Shown: positions 44,632 to 54,598, counted from the stretch's first letter. The stretch is 64,000 bases of DNA from Pseudarthrobacter sp. NamE5 (GCF_005796225.1 NZ_VAHO01000003.1:124001-188000), one strand, 5' to 3'. Notes: generated by a model not told the origin, from the letters alone. Made by a program: numbers and translations.

Positions 44632-44647
44632 GCAGGGATTGTATTTC

Positions 44648-45643
44648 CTACTGCTGGAAGGCGGCGTCGAAGGAGGTGTTTGACGGCGGGAAGTCGTACT
44701 TTTTCAGGGCGTTGAGGGCTTCGGGGGCGCCGTGGAGGCGGTCCATGCCGGCGTCTTCCCATTCGATGCTGATGGGGCCGTTGTAGCCGATGGCGGCGAG
44801 GGCGCGGAAGGAGGCCTCCCAGGGGACGTCTCCGCGGCCGGCGGAGACGAAGTCCCAGCCGCGGCGGGGGTCGCCCCAGGGCAGGTGGGAGCCGAGGACG
44901 GTGTTGCGGCCGGTCTGGCGGATCTTGGTGTCCTTGCAGTCCACGTGGTAGATCCGTTCTTTGAAGTCCCAGATGAAGGAGACGGGGTCGATGCCCTGCC
45001 ACATCATGTGGGAGGGGTCCCAGTTCAGGCCGAACGCCGGCCGGTGGTTGATCGCTTCGAGGGTGCGGACGGTGGTCCAGTAGTCGTAGGCGATTTCGGA
45101 GGGATGGACCTCGTGGGCGAAGCGGACGCCGTTTTCGTCAAAGACGTCCAGGATGGGGTTCCAGCGGTCGGCGAAGTCCTGGTACCCGGCGTCGATGACT
45201 TTTTCGGGGACGGGCGGGAACATGGCGACGTACTGCCAGATGGCGGAGCCGGTGAAGCCGACGACGGTGTCCACGCCAAGTGCTTTGGCGAGCCGGGCGG
45301 TGTGTTTCATTTCCTCGGCAGCGCGTTGGCGGACGCCTTCGGGGTCGCCGTCGCCCCAGACTTTGGTGCCGACGATTCCCTGGTGGCGGAAGTCGATGGG
45401 GTCATCGCACACGGCCTGGCCCTTGAGATGGTTGGAGATGGCCCAGACCTTGAGGTTGTACTTGTCCAGGATCTCGAGTTTGGACTCGACGTAGCCGGGT
45501 TCGTCCCAGCGCCAGGCGTCCAGGTGCTCGCCCGAGACGGCGATTTCCAGGCCGTCGTAGCCCCAGCCGGAAGCCAGGCGCGCGACTTCTTCGAAGGGGA
45601 GGTCGGCCCATTGGCCGGTGAACAGGGTAAACGGGCGGGGCAT
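44648..45643 (-). CDS. Sugar-phosphate isomerase/epimerase family TIM-barrel protein (LgdB-like)
   Basis: 331-residue AP-endonuclease-2-fold protein: TLFTGQWADLPFEEVA, GYDGLEIAV, EVHPSEIAYDYWT, FGLNWDPSHMMWQGIDP and VDCKDT carry metal-binding Glu, His and Asp. In the levoglucosan pathway two such proteins (LgdB1, LgdB2) do elimination and hydration of 3-keto sugars (established for Bacillus smithii and Pseudarthrobacter). One base separates it from the upstream dehydrogenase. Other 3-keto-glycoside or inositol roles remain possible. Confidence 0.8.
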   Translation of the reverse strand: MPRPFTLFTGQWADLPFEEVARLASGWGYDGLEIAVSGEHLDAWRWDEPGYVESKLEILDKYNLKVWAISNHLKGQAVCDDPIDFRHQGIVGTKVWGDGDPEGVRQRAAEEMKHTARLAKALGVDTVVGFTGSAIWQYVAMFPPVPEKVIDAGYQDFADRWNPILDVFDENGVRFAHEVHPSEIAYDYWTTVRTLEAINHRPAFGLNWDPSHMMWQGIDPVSFIWDFKERIYHVDCKDTKIRQTGRNTVLGSHLPWGDPRRGWDFVSAGRGDVPWEASFRALAAIGYNGPISIEWEDAGMDRLHGAPEALNALKKYDFPPSNTSFDAAFQQ

Positions 45644-45644
45644 G

Positions 45645-46844
45645 TCAGGCTCCTTCAGTGCGGGCAGTGGCAGCGGCGGCGGGGGAGTCCGGCGGTGGGG
45701 CCAGCTGGACGGTGGCGCTTTTGGCGGTGGCGGATTCCTCCACGGCGTTCAGGATGCGTTGGACTTCCAAGCCGTCCTCGAACGACGGCGAGGGCTCGGT
45801 ACCGTTGTGGATGGCGAGCAGGAAGTCGCGGATTTCGTGGGTGAAGGTGTGTTCCCAGCCGACAATGTGGCCCTGCGGCCACCAGGCATCCAGGTAGGGG
45901 TGTTCCGGTTCCGTCACGACGATCCGGCCGAACCCCTGCTCCCGGGCAGGGGCGCTGGAATCTAGGAACGCGAGCTCGTTGAGGTTCTCCAGGTCGAAGC
46001 GCAGGGCACCCTTGTCGCCGAAGACCTCGATCTGCAGGGAGTTCTTCCGGCCGGTGGCCACCCGCGAGGCCTCCACTGAGGCGATTGCTCCGGAGGCGAG
46101 GGCGAGCGTGGCCCATGCGGCGTCGTCGACCGTTACCTCTTCCAGCCCGTCGGCACCGGGCCGCCGGTCCACGAAGGTCCGCAGGCGGCCGGACACTTCG
46201 GTGACCTGGTCCCCGAGCAGGAAGAGGACCTGGTCGATCGCGTGGGAGGCGATGTCGCCCAGGGCGCCGGAGCCGGCCGTTTCTTTTTTCAGCCGCCAGG
46301 TCATGGGTGCCTGATCATCCGCGAGCCAGTCCTGCAGGTAGGCCGCGCGGACCTGCCGGACAGTTCCCAGCCGGCCCTCGCTGATCAATTCCCTGGCCAG
46401 GGCAAGGGCCGGGACGCGCCGGTAGTTGAAGCCCACCATCGACTGCACGCCCCTTGCCCGGGCTTCCTGCGCGGCCGCGGTCATAGCCTCGGCCTCTGCC
46501 AGGGTGTTGGACAGGGGCTTTTCCAGCAGCACGTGCTTGCCGGCTTCAAGGGCGGCCGTGGCGATCTCGGCGTGCATCCACCCCGGCGCGCAGATGTCCA
46601 CCACGTGGATGTCGTCCCGGTCCAGGATGCTCCGCCAATCCGTCGCGGTTTCGGACCAGCCATACCTGGCTGCGGCTTCGGAAACGGCGGCGGCATCCCG
46701 GCCCACCAGGACCTTCTGCTCAAAAGCGGGGACGTCGAAGAAACTGGCAACGTTCCGCCACGCATTCGAGTGGGCCTTGCCCATGAACGCGTAGCCGATC
46801 ATCGCTACGCCCAGCGGCGGTCGGTTTGCCGGCTCCGTGCTCAT
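45645..46844 (-). CDS. Gfo/Idh/MocA-family sugar dehydrogenase
   Basis: 399-residue NAD(P)-dependent oxidoreductase: Rossmann motif MIGYAFMGKAHSNAW, EKPLSNT (catalytic Lys of the EKP motif), and GSGALGDIASHAIDQVLF with the His. The insertion YLDAWWPQGHIVGWEHTF is characteristic of some sugar dehydrogenases of this family. Candidate for levoglucosan dehydrogenase (LgdA) or its partner LgdC. ATGA overlap with the upstream gene. Confidence 0.82.
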   Translation of the reverse strand: MSTEPANRPPLGVAMIGYAFMGKAHSNAWRNVASFFDVPAFEQKVLVGRDAAAVSEAAARYGWSETATDWRSILDRDDIHVVDICAPGWMHAEIATAALEAGKHVLLEKPLSNTLAEAEAMTAAAQEARARGVQSMVGFNYRRVPALALARELISEGRLGTVRQVRAAYLQDWLADDQAPMTWRLKKETAGSGALGDIASHAIDQVLFLLGDQVTEVSGRLRTFVDRRPGADGLEEVTVDDAAWATLALASGAIASVEASRVATGRKNSLQIEVFGDKGALRFDLENLNELAFLDSSAPAREQGFGRIVVTEPEHPYLDAWWPQGHIVGWEHTFTHEIRDFLLAIHNGTEPSPSFEDGLEVQRILNAVEESATAKSATVQLAPPPDSPAAAATARTEGA

Positions 46845-47983
46845 GCCTCGTCCTCCAGCGTCAGCGTCTCGGGCGCCCAGTCCTCGGGGAGCGGTGCGGA
46901 GGCAGGAGCGGAGCTCTCAACGTCCATGAAGGTGCCCGAATTCATGGACTCCGTGATGGACACCATGGCATCCAGCACGTGGTAGGCCAGGTTGCCGGTG
47001 GCGCGGTGGAGGGTGCCCGCGCGCAGCGACCTCGCCATGTCCAGGACACCCATTCCCCGGCCGTTGGCCGGACCTGCGGCGGGGATGGTGGTCCAATCCT
47101 CGTCACCTGCCCGCCAGAGCCTGATGTCGCCGTCGAACATGTTGGGGTCCGGGAGGGAGATGGTGGCCTCGGTGCCGGTGATCTCCACGAATCCCATCCG
47201 GGTGCGGGGTGACTCGAAGGAGAAGACGCTGTGGGAGGACGCGCCGGACTCAAACTGGGCCATGGCGGAAACATGGGTGGGCACCTCCACCGTGAATTCC
47301 TCACCCGCCTTGGGTCCCGAGCCGATGACCCGGACGTCCTTCGCCTTGGACCCGACGGCGGCTACCTTGCGGATGGAACCGAAGGCCTGGATCAGGGTGG
47401 TGAGGTAATAAGGGCCCATGTCGAACAGCGGGCCCGCGCCGTACTGGAACAGGAAGGCCGGGTTGGGGTGCCAGGACTCCGGGCCGGGGGTCTGGAACGT
47501 GGTCATTCCGGTCAGGGGCGTGCCGATGTCGCCCCGCTGGATCAGGCGCAGGGCGGTCTGGAGTCCGGCGCCCAGGAAGGTGTCCGGGGCGCAGCCAAGG
47601 CGGATGCCTGCGGTGTCGGCGGTCTTGAGCAGGCCAAGGCCGGATTCGCGGTCCAGCGAAAATGGCTTCTCCGTCCAGACGTGCTTGCCGGCGTTGACGG
47701 CGGCGGTGGCCACTTCAACGTGGGCCGCCGGAATGGTCAGGTTGACGATGATTTCGACGTCGGGATGGTTCAGTGCCTTCTCCACCCCACCCCATTCGGG
47801 GATGCCGTACTCCTTCGCCCTCACCTCTGCGGCCTCTTCGAAAAGATCGGCGATGACGTGGACCTTGAGGTCCGGGAAGGTGGTGAGGTTGTCCAGGTAC
47901 TGCTTGCTGATGTTGCCAGCGCCGATGACGCCGACGCCGACCTGGCCCTTGCGGAGCGATGGTGTGGTTGCGGGGGCGCTCAT
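46841..47983 (-). CDS. Gfo/Idh/MocA-family sugar dehydrogenase
   Basis: 380-residue paralogue: VGVIGAGNISKQYLDNL, TEKPFSLD (EKP motif) and LFDMGPYYLTTLIQAFG. Distinct from the neighbouring dehydrogenase in length and C-terminal domain, so the pair probably does two redox steps of one route (oxidation and final reduction). ATGA overlaps on both sides show tight coupling. Confidence 0.82.
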   Translation of the reverse strand: MSAPATTPSLRKGQVGVGVIGAGNISKQYLDNLTTFPDLKVHVIADLFEEAAEVRAKEYGIPEWGGVEKALNHPDVEIIVNLTIPAAHVEVATAAVNAGKHVWTEKPFSLDRESGLGLLKTADTAGIRLGCAPDTFLGAGLQTALRLIQRGDIGTPLTGMTTFQTPGPESWHPNPAFLFQYGAGPLFDMGPYYLTTLIQAFGSIRKVAAVGSKAKDVRVIGSGPKAGEEFTVEVPTHVSAMAQFESGASSHSVFSFESPRTRMGFVEITGTEATISLPDPNMFDGDIRLWRAGDEDWTTIPAAGPANGRGMGVLDMARSLRAGTLHRATGNLAYHVLDAMVSITESMNSGTFMDVESSAPASAPLPEDWAPETLTLEDEA

Positions 47984-48726
47984 GCCTTGATTCCTTCGCC
48001 TGAAGCTATGAGGAACGACAGGCTCTCATTGATGCCTTCAAAGATGTCCCCGGCATAGTCGTCGAATTCCACCACGCCCACCTCCAGCGACTTTGCGGCG
48101 GCGATGACGTCCAGGACGGGAAGCTTTCCCTGGCCTGCCGGCTGCTGGGCCTTGGTGTCAGTGGTCAGCGGACCGTCCTTGATGTGGATGAACTTCACCC
48201 GGTCCCCCAGCTTCGTGAGGATCTCCACCGGATCCTGGCCGCCAACGGCAACCCAGTAGGTATCCACTTCCAGCACGAGTTCCGGGTCGAGCAGGTCAGC
48301 GAAGTACTCAAGCGCGGTCCGGCCCTCGATGCTGGACTCCAGCTCCCACTGGTGGTTGTGGTAGCCCACCCGGATGCCATATTCGGCACCCTTTTTCGCG
48401 GCGGCGTTCAGCTGGGCGGCGGTTTCCTGGATGTCTTCGGCCGATTGCCAGCGCTCTGCCGGGATGAAGGGATCGATCACGGTGCTGATACCCAGTTCCT
48501 TGGCGGCAGTGAAGATCTCGTCCTGGTCCTGGCTCAACAGGGGTGCGTGGCCCGAAGGTGCCGTGAGCCCGTTTTCCTCCAGTGCGGCGCCAAGTTCTTT
48601 GGCCATGGCTACGAAGTTGTACGGCTCCACCTGCGCAAAGCCGATTTCCGCAACCCTGCGGATGGTTCCCGGCAGGTCTTCCTGGACAGCGTTCCGCAGG
48701 GTATAAAGCTGGATTGAGTAGAACAA
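47980..48726 (-). CDS. Sugar-phosphate isomerase/epimerase family protein, first gene of operon
   Basis: About 248-residue TIM barrel: FYSIQLYTLRNAV, FAQVEPYNF, YHNHQWELESS, LVLEVDTYWVAVGGQDP and FIHIKDG with metal-ligand Glu, His and Asp. No ATG start exists; the TTG at 48726 has GGGAGA just upstream and starts where homologues do; TTG at 48783 is the longer option. Second isomerase of the four-gene operon. Confidence 0.8.
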   Translation of the reverse strand: MFYSIQLYTLRNAVQEDLPGTIRRVAEIGFAQVEPYNFVAMAKELGAALEENGLTAPSGHAPLLSQDQDEIFTAAKELGISTVIDPFIPAERWQSAEDIQETAAQLNAAAKKGAEYGIRVGYHNHQWELESSIEGRTALEYFADLLDPELVLEVDTYWVAVGGQDPVEILTKLGDRVKFIHIKDGPLTTDTKAQQPAGQGKLPVLDVIAAAKSLEVGVVEFDDYAGDIFEGINESLSFLIASGEGIKA

Positions 48727-48794
48727 GATGTCTCCCGGTTGCTTGGACGTGTGCTGGCTGCTGTGATTTGGGTCTACCTGCAAAGCTATGAGCG

Positions 48795-48858
48795 CTTTTG
48801 CCAGACGTCAAGCAAAAGTTGTCGCCGTGACATAGATAAGTGCATCTGCTATCTATGT
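48795..48858. promoter_or_regulatory. Two palindromes in the operon/ROK intergenic region
   Basis: CTTTTGC (48795-48801) / GCAAAAG (48812-48818) and the perfect 9-bp pair ACATAGATA (48830-48838) / TATCTATGT (48850-48858). The second ends four bases before the ROK start, so it is the likely ROK operator controlling both directions. Confidence 0.6.
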
Positions 48859-48862
48859 CTCT

Positions 48863-50089
48863 ATGACTAAAACAGCCGGTCCGCGGACCGCTCCCGAGCC
48901 GCTGGGAGCGCAGGGACGGGCGGGAGACATCTTCCAGATACTGAGGGACGGGCGCGCACGTACCCGGGCCGAGCTTGCCGGGACCACCGGCCTTGCACGG
49001 TCCACAGTTGCAGCCAGGATCGATGCCCTGATCGCGTCCGGACTTGTCGGTCCCGCAGGTGAGGCCAGCTCGAGCGGCGGCAGGCCGCCGTCGCGCTTTG
49101 CCTTCAAACCTGCCGCCCGGGTGGTGCTGGCCGTGGATGTGGGGGCAACCCACGTTGCCGTGGCCGTCACGGACCTGGGCGGTTCCATCCTCGCTGAACG
49201 CCGCCTGGCCCAGCAGGTGGCGGACGGGCCGGAGAAGGTCCTGGGACTCGTGACAGGGCAAGCTGCAAAACTGCTGGCGGTGGCGTCGCGGGACGTTGCA
49301 GATCTCGCCGGAGTGGGGATCGGACTTCCAGGACCGGTGGAGCATGGCACTGGACGGCCGGTTAAGCCGCCCATCATGCCGGGCTGGGACGGCTTCGACG
49401 TGGTCCGGTTCGTCCAGCGCTCACTGCCTGTCCCCGTGTTGGTGGACAACGACGTCAACATCATGGCGCTGGGGGAGCGTACGGTGCACTGGCCGGATGA
49501 GGACAACCTGCTGTTCGTGAAGGTTGCCACCGGCATCGGCGCGGGCATCATCAGCAGCGGGGAACTGCAACGGGGCGCCAACGGGACTGCCGGGGACTTG
49601 GGCCACGTGCGCGTCCCCCGCGGAGACGACGTACTGTGCCGCTGCGGGAACCGCGGGTGCCTGGAAGCGCTCGCCTCAGGGCCGGCGATCGCGGCCGCCC
49701 TCGGGCAGGAGGGACTGGAGGTTGCGCAGGGGGCGGACGTGCTTGATCTCGTGGCGCACGGTAACCCGCACGCCATCCAGGCCCTGCGCCAGGCCGGCCG
49801 TGACCTGGGCGATGTGCTGGCCACCGTGGTGAATCTACTGAACCCCTCGGTAATCGTCATCGGCGGCAGCATCGGGGACTCCGGGGAGCACCTGGTGGCA
49901 GGTGTTCGGGAGGTGGTCTACCGGCGCTCGCTGCCCCTGGCCACGTCCCAGCTCCGGATTGGATCGTCCAGGGCTGGGGACAGGGCCGCCATCTTCGGGG
50001 CCAGCCAGCTGGTCACCCGGCACGTCCTTTCGCCGGCCGCCATCGAGGCAACCCTGCAGCCCGCCGCCGGAATTCCCGCTACGGCGTAA
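48863..50089 (+). CDS. ROK-family transcriptional regulator
   Basis: 408 residues: winged helix (RAELAGTTGLARSTVAARIDALI) fused to a ROK sugar-kinase-like domain with LAVDVGATHVAVAVTD, GIGLPGPVEHGTG, a zinc site CRCGNRGCLEALASG and GDLGHVRV. These repressors release DNA on binding a sugar. Divergent from the sugar operon, its probable target. There is no Shine-Dalgarno before the ATG; the mRNA may be leaderless. Confidence 0.88.
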   Translation: MTKTAGPRTAPEPLGAQGRAGDIFQILRDGRARTRAELAGTTGLARSTVAARIDALIASGLVGPAGEASSSGGRPPSRFAFKPAARVVLAVDVGATHVAVAVTDLGGSILAERRLAQQVADGPEKVLGLVTGQAAKLLAVASRDVADLAGVGIGLPGPVEHGTGRPVKPPIMPGWDGFDVVRFVQRSLPVPVLVDNDVNIMALGERTVHWPDEDNLLFVKVATGIGAGIISSGELQRGANGTAGDLGHVRVPRGDDVLCRCGNRGCLEALASGPAIAAALGQEGLEVAQGADVLDLVAHGNPHAIQALRQAGRDLGDVLATVVNLLNPSVIVIGGSIGDSGEHLVAGVREVVYRRSLPLATSQLRIGSSRAGDRAAIFGASQLVTRHVLSPAAIEATLQPAAGIPATA

Positions 50090-51038
50090 TGACCCTGACG
50101 GGTGTGCCGGCCAGCCATGCCGTCACGTCCTCGAACGCTCCGCCGTAGAAATGGCGGTAGCTTTCCTGCGTGACGTAGCCGAGGTGCGGCGAGAGTACCG
50201 TGTTGGGGGCAGCAAGGAGAGGGTGGCCCGCCTGCAGGGGTTCCTGGTCATAGACATCCAGCGCCGCCCCGCGGATCCAGCCTTCGGCAAGGGCCTTCAG
50301 CAGGGCGTCCTGGTCCACCAGCGGGCCCCTCGCGGTGTTCACCAGGATGCCCTCCGGCCCCAGCAGCCGCAGCTCCTGCTCGCCGACCGTACTCTCTGAG
50401 CGCTCCGACAGCCGGAGGTGGAGGGTAGCCACGTCCGAGAGCCGGAACAGCTCTTCCTTGGATACCAGCCGGGCGCCGACTTCTGCCGCTGCCTCCGCCG
50501 TCAGGTTCTGGCTCCACGCCAGCACCTCCATTCCGAAGGCCTTCCCGTATCCGGCGATCCTCCGCCCGATTTTTCCGAGCCCCACAATGCCCAAGGTTTT
50601 GCCTGCCAGCTCAAAGCCGACCGTTGACTGCCAGGTTCCGGCCCGCAGCGAGTTCTCCTCTGCCGGCAGGTGCCGCGCGGCGGCCAGCAGCAGCGCCCAG
50701 GTCAGTTCCGGGGCAGCGGCGGGCGATCCCGGCGTGCCGCACACCGTGATGCCCTGTTCGGCTGCGGCGGCGACATCTATGGAGGCATTTGCCATCCCCG
50801 TCGTAACCAGGAGCTGAAGGGCGGGAAGCTTCTCGAGGACCTCACGGGGAAAAGCCGTTCTCTCCCGCATGGCGATTACGATGGTGGTACCGGCCAAAGC
50901 TGACACCAGGGCTTCCTGTGACGCAAAGGGTTCGCGGAACGTCATGACGGTGACGCCTTCGGCTTCCAGGGCGGCCCAGTCGGCGAATCCGTGGGCGACA
51001 TCCTGGTAGTCATCAAGGATGGCGAGGCGGTGCTGCAT
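50079..51038 (-). CDS. D-2-hydroxyacid dehydrogenase family protein
   Basis: 319-residue NAD-dependent dehydrogenase: GLGKIGRRIAGYGKAFGMEV for the cofactor, LVNTARGPLVDQDALLKAL with the Arg, and LSPHLGYVT with the His. Likely reduces or oxidises 2-hydroxy or 2-keto acids; substrate unknown. The 3' end overlaps the convergent ROK gene by 11 bp. Confidence 0.88.
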   Translation of the reverse strand: MQHRLAILDDYQDVAHGFADWAALEAEGVTVMTFREPFASQEALVSALAGTTIVIAMRERTAFPREVLEKLPALQLLVTTGMANASIDVAAAAEQGITVCGTPGSPAAAPELTWALLLAAARHLPAEENSLRAGTWQSTVGFELAGKTLGIVGLGKIGRRIAGYGKAFGMEVLAWSQNLTAEAAAEVGARLVSKEELFRLSDVATLHLRLSERSESTVGEQELRLLGPEGILVNTARGPLVDQDALLKALAEGWIRGAALDVYDQEPLQAGHPLLAAPNTVLSPHLGYVTQESYRHFYGGAFEDVTAWLAGTPVRVITP

Positions 51039-51172
51039 GGCGATGTCCTTCGTCCCGGTGAACTGGCGTGATGTTCATCGTATGGCAGGCACTGTCCGTG
51101 GGCGCAGGAACCGCCGACCGCAGGCGTGATAGCAATGGAGGTGATGAAACCCCCTATCCCGCGCGCCGCCGC

Positions 51173-52366
51173 ATGAGCGGCCGGATATTTTCCCGATTTC
51201 CCAACAGCTGGATCCTGCTCGCGTGCATCGGCCTGCTGGCGCTGAACCTGCGGGGCCCGTTCGTGGCGGTCGCCCCGGTTGTTGGCCTGATCCAGGCGGA
51301 GCTCGCCTTTTCGCCCGTCATGCTGGGGCTTCTGACCAGCATCCCCGTCCTCTGCTTCTCCCTGGCGGCACCGCTGGCTTCCCTGGCGGCGAGGAAGCTC
51401 GGTGCCGAGTTCGCGGTGACGCTGACAATCCTCGGCGTGCTGGCGGGGGTCCTGGTGCGCTCCGCGGGCGGGCCGGTGCTGGTGGTGGCAGGAACGGTGT
51501 TAATCGGGGTGGCCATTACGGTGGGCAACATTGCCGCGCCCCTGATCATCCGCCGCGACTTCGCCCCCAGGCGGCAGGGGACCGCGATGGGAATTTACAC
51601 GGCAGCCCTGAACATCGGCTCGTTCCTGACGTCAGTGGTGACAGCACCTTTGGCCAGCGTGGCGGGGTGGCGGTTCGCGCTGGGCTCCGTGGCGGTGTTC
51701 GCCGTAGCCGCCGTCGTGGTCTGGACCCTGGCCGTGGGACCCCGCAACGCGTTCCTGGCGTCATCAGCGGACGGCGGGGACAGCAGCCGGGCGCCGGTGG
51801 CCGGATCCAGGTGGATCACTGCGGGATTAACCGCGGGCTTTGGCGGTCAGGCGTTCTCCTACTACGGGGTGACGGCCTGGCTGCCCAGCTACCTCAACGA
51901 TGAGCTGGGGATGTCGGCCGCCGAAGCCGGCGCCGCTTCCTCGATCTTCCAGATCCTTGCCATCGTGGGCGCCCTGGGCGTGCCGTTTGCGGCCAGGTTC
52001 ATGAGTACGACGGCGGTGGCGGTCACCGTGGGTGCGCTGTGGACGGCAGTGCCGGCCGGGCTGCTGCTGGCGCCGCAGCTCTGGTGGCTATGGTCCACCT
52101 TTGGCGGCATCGCCCAGGGCGGCGGCATCACTGTCATTTTTATAGCCATTATCCGGCTGGCCCGGGACCAGGCGTCCGCCGGCCGGATGTCCGCCACGGT
52201 CCAGGGCCTGGGCTACGCCCTTGCCGCGGTGGCACCGCCGCTGGTGGGCTTTGTCCACGATGCATCGGGTTCCTGGACTCCTGCGTTGCTGGTCATCCTC
52301 GCCTCGGTTCTGACCTTCTTCGTTGCCACCACCCTCTCCGTGCAGAAGGTGCCGAAAGGCCGCTGA
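51173..52366 (+). CDS. MFS transporter, CynX/NimT family
   Basis: About 397 residues, 12 predicted membrane segments. LLALNLRGPFVAVAPVVGLIQ near the start and the loop NIAAPLIIRRDFAPRRQG match the CynX/NimT branch (cyanate, 2-nitroimidazole). The ATG at 51173 gives a normal N terminus; the frame is open to 51068. Substrate unknown. Confidence 0.85.
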   Translation: MSGRIFSRFPNSWILLACIGLLALNLRGPFVAVAPVVGLIQAELAFSPVMLGLLTSIPVLCFSLAAPLASLAARKLGAEFAVTLTILGVLAGVLVRSAGGPVLVVAGTVLIGVAITVGNIAAPLIIRRDFAPRRQGTAMGIYTAALNIGSFLTSVVTAPLASVAGWRFALGSVAVFAVAAVVVWTLAVGPRNAFLASSADGGDSSRAPVAGSRWITAGLTAGFGGQAFSYYGVTAWLPSYLNDELGMSAAEAGAASSIFQILAIVGALGVPFAARFMSTTAVAVTVGALWTAVPAGLLLAPQLWWLWSTFGGIAQGGGITVIFIAIIRLARDQASAGRMSATVQGLGYALAAVAPPLVGFVHDASGSWTPALLVILASVLTFFVATTLSVQKVPKGR

Positions 52367-52403
52367 GCCAGGCGCCGCCGTCGTACGTTCCAACTCCGTT
52401 CCG

Positions 52404-52504
52404 ACGCTCTCTCACTTAACGTGGCAAAAGAACGATCGCTCTCTCACTTTCCCCTGGGAAGGGAGAGAGCGATCCGGAAATTCACGCATCAAGTGAGAGA
52501 GCGT
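52404..52504. repeat. Dispersed double-palindrome, family A, copy 1
   Basis: Lies between the convergent MFS and aceB genes. Outer arms ACGCTCTCTCACTT (52404-52417) / AAGTGAGAGAGCGT (52491-52504); inner arms GATCGCTCTCTC (52434-52445) / GAGAGAGCGATC (52463-52474), capped by TTCCC/GGGAA. A second copy with the same outer arm and unrelated inner stem is at 59162-59254. The rest of 52367-52610 shows nothing else. Confidence 0.85.
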
Positions 52505-52610
52505 TGGGATGGACGGCGGCTTGTGGAATGCTCCGCCGCCGGGCCGGCCCTCCGGATTTCGGAGGTTCCTGTTGCGATAGGTTTGCCGGCCCGACGGACG
52601 GAAGTTGGGT

Positions 52611-54263
52611 TTAGGCCGCGGCTAGCTCCTCAATGGTGGCCTTCTCACGGGCCTCTGTGAGGTAGCGGGCGTAGGCGGGGAGGGTGAGGAAGGACGGGAA
52701 GTCGCGGGCGAGGGTGACCTCCTCGAAGATGTCGCGGGCGTCTTCGAAACGGTCGCCGTCGAAGCGTTCGAGCCGGGCGAACTCTTCATCGAGGAGTTCT
52801 TCGATCCACTCGTGGGTGATGATCTCGCCGTGGTCGGTGATGGCGCGGGCGTAGATCCACTGCCAGAGCTGGGAGCGGGAAATTTCGGCGGTGGCGGCGT
52901 CCTCCATGAGGTTGTGGATGGCCACCGCGCCGTTCCCACGCAGCCAGGATTCGATGTATCGGATGCCCACCTCGATGTTGTTGCGGATGCCCTGTTCGGT
53001 GATGGTGCCGGTGGTGGCAGCTACGTTGATGAGGGCCCGGTCATCGGGGGTGACGTCCTCGCGGAGCCGGTCCAGCTGGTTGGGCTTGTCACCGAGGATG
53101 GAGTCGAATACTTCGCGGCAGACCGGCACCAGGTCGGGGTGGGCCACCCAGGAGCCGTCGAAGCCGTCGTTGGCCTCGCGGGTCTTGTCCGCGCAGACCT
53201 TCTCGAAGGCGTTGGCGTTCGCTTCCGGGTCCTTGCGGTTGGGGACTGCCGCTGCCATGCCGCCGATGGCCATGGCGCCGCGCTTGTGGCAGGCGCGCAC
53301 GAGCTGTTCGGTGTAGGCGCGCATGAACGGGGCGGTCATGGTCACCTGGGCACGGTCCGGCAGGACGAACCGGGGGCCGCGGGTGCGGAAGTTCTTGATC
53401 AGGGAGAAGATGTAGTCCCAGCGGCCGGCGTTCAGGCCCGCGGCGTGGTTGCGCAGTTCGTAGAGGATTTCCTCCATTTCGAAGGCTGCGGTGATGGTTT
53501 CGATCAGCACGGTGGCGCGGATGGTGCCCTGCGGAATGCCGAGCAGGTCCTGGGCGAGGATGAAGATGTCGTTCCAGAGCCGGGCTTCGAGGTGGTTTTC
53601 GATCTTGGGCAAGTAGAAGTAGGGGCCCTTGCCCTGGGCCAGCAGGCGGCGGGCGTTGTGGAAGAAGAACAGGCCGAAGTCCACGATGCCCCCGGCGATG
53701 GGCTCGCCGTCGATGAGCATGTGCTTTTCGGGCAGGTGCCAGCCGCGCGGGCGGACCACGATGGTTGGCAGTTCCCCGGCGGGGCGCAGCTTGTACTCCT
53801 TGCCCTCCGGGGACGTGAAGTCGATCCGGCGTTCCAGGGCGTCGGTGAGGTTCAACTGGCCCTTGATGACGTTCCGCCACGTGGGGGTGGAGGAGTCCTC
53901 CATGTCCGCGAGCCAGACCTTCGCACCGGAGTTCAGGGCGTTGATGGTCATCTTCTTATCCACCGGCCCGGTGATTTCCACGCGGCGGTCCTCCAGGCCG
54001 GGGGCCGGGGGAGCGACGCGCCAGGTCGGGTCGTTGCGGATGTCCTCCGTTTCCCGGAGGAAGCGCGGGTCGGCGCCGGCGGTGATCCCTGCCCGGCGGG
54101 TCCGGCGGGCTTGCAGCAGTTCCTGCCGCCGGGCGGCGGTGGTCCGGTGCAGCCTGGCAATGAACGCCAGCGCATCCGGAGTCAGCACCTCGTTCTGCCG
54201 GCACACGGGCTGCGCGGTCAGAGTGATCCCGTTGATCGTAAAGCTGTCAGTAAAGCTGTTCAT
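52611..54263 (-). CDS. aceB: Malate synthase A
   Basis: 550-residue malate synthase of the A type, condensing glyoxylate and acetyl-CoA. Motifs: [28 protein letters not shown] (catalytic Arg), [28 protein letters not shown] and [10 protein letters not shown]. The ATG at 54263 follows AAGGAGA. The C terminus ends ATIEELAAA. Glyoxylate shunt partner of aceA, transcribed in the same direction 335 bp downstream. Confidence 0.96.
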   Translation of the reverse strand: MNSFTDSFTINGITLTAQPVCRQNEVLTPDALAFIARLHRTTAARRQELLQARRTRRAGITAGADPRFLRETEDIRNDPTWRVAPPAPGLEDRRVEITGPVDKKMTINALNSGAKVWLADMEDSSTPTWRNVIKGQLNLTDALERRIDFTSPEGKEYKLRPAGELPTIVVRPRGWHLPEKHMLIDGEPIAGGIVDFGLFFFHNARRLLAQGKGPYFYLPKIENHLEARLWNDIFILAQDLLGIPQGTIRATVLIETITAAFEMEEILYELRNHAAGLNAGRWDYIFSLIKNFRTRGPRFVLPDRAQVTMTAPFMRAYTEQLVRACHKRGAMAIGGMAAAVPNRKDPEANANAFEKVCADKTREANDGFDGSWVAHPDLVPVCREVFDSILGDKPNQLDRLREDVTPDDRALINVAATTGTITEQGIRNNIEVGIRYIESWLRGNGAVAIHNLMEDAATAEISRSQLWQWIYARAITDHGEIITHEWIEELLDEEFARLERFDGDRFEDARDIFEEVTLARDFPSFLTLPAYARYLTEAREKATIEELAAA

Positions 54264-54432
54264 CTCAGTCTCCTTAAGACGACAAGGAAGTTCGACGGCG
54301 GCAAGCGGCAAAGTGGCAATTGAGGCACGAGGCCGAAGGAGCCGGTGTCGCGGCAGCCTGCGTAAAAAGGGGCCCTGTGCCCGCCCCCGACCGAGTTCTA
54401 CGAGGTCATGGGGCGGGCATGGGTGGAGCCAC

Positions 54433-54598
54433 AATGCCGAGGGGCCCCCGGCTGAGCTTGCGAAGCTGGGGAGGCATTGGGGAATAGCAGGCAGAGCGAC
54501 GCCGGTCCGAAGGCCGGACGGAAGCGCCGCCGTCGTAGGTTGGGCCCACGGCCGTCTGGTTCCCTCGCGAGCTTGCGAGTGGAGGGGGCGGCTGGGGA
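54433..54598. repeat. Family C palindromes in the aceA-aceB gap
   Basis: The 335-bp gap 54264-54598 holds two copies of the element seen after purL. One (54433-54486) pairs AATGCC with GGCATT and CCCC with GGGG around GAGCTTGCGA; the other (54542-54598) pairs CTCGC with GCGAG around the same core and abuts the aceA stop. The stretch 54264-54432 shows only G/C-rich sequence with no recognised site. Confidence 0.7.

Noticed and set aside
52812..54323. 503-residue plus-strand frame over aceB
   Set aside because: Shadow of the malate synthase gene; no start signal and no recognisable motif.
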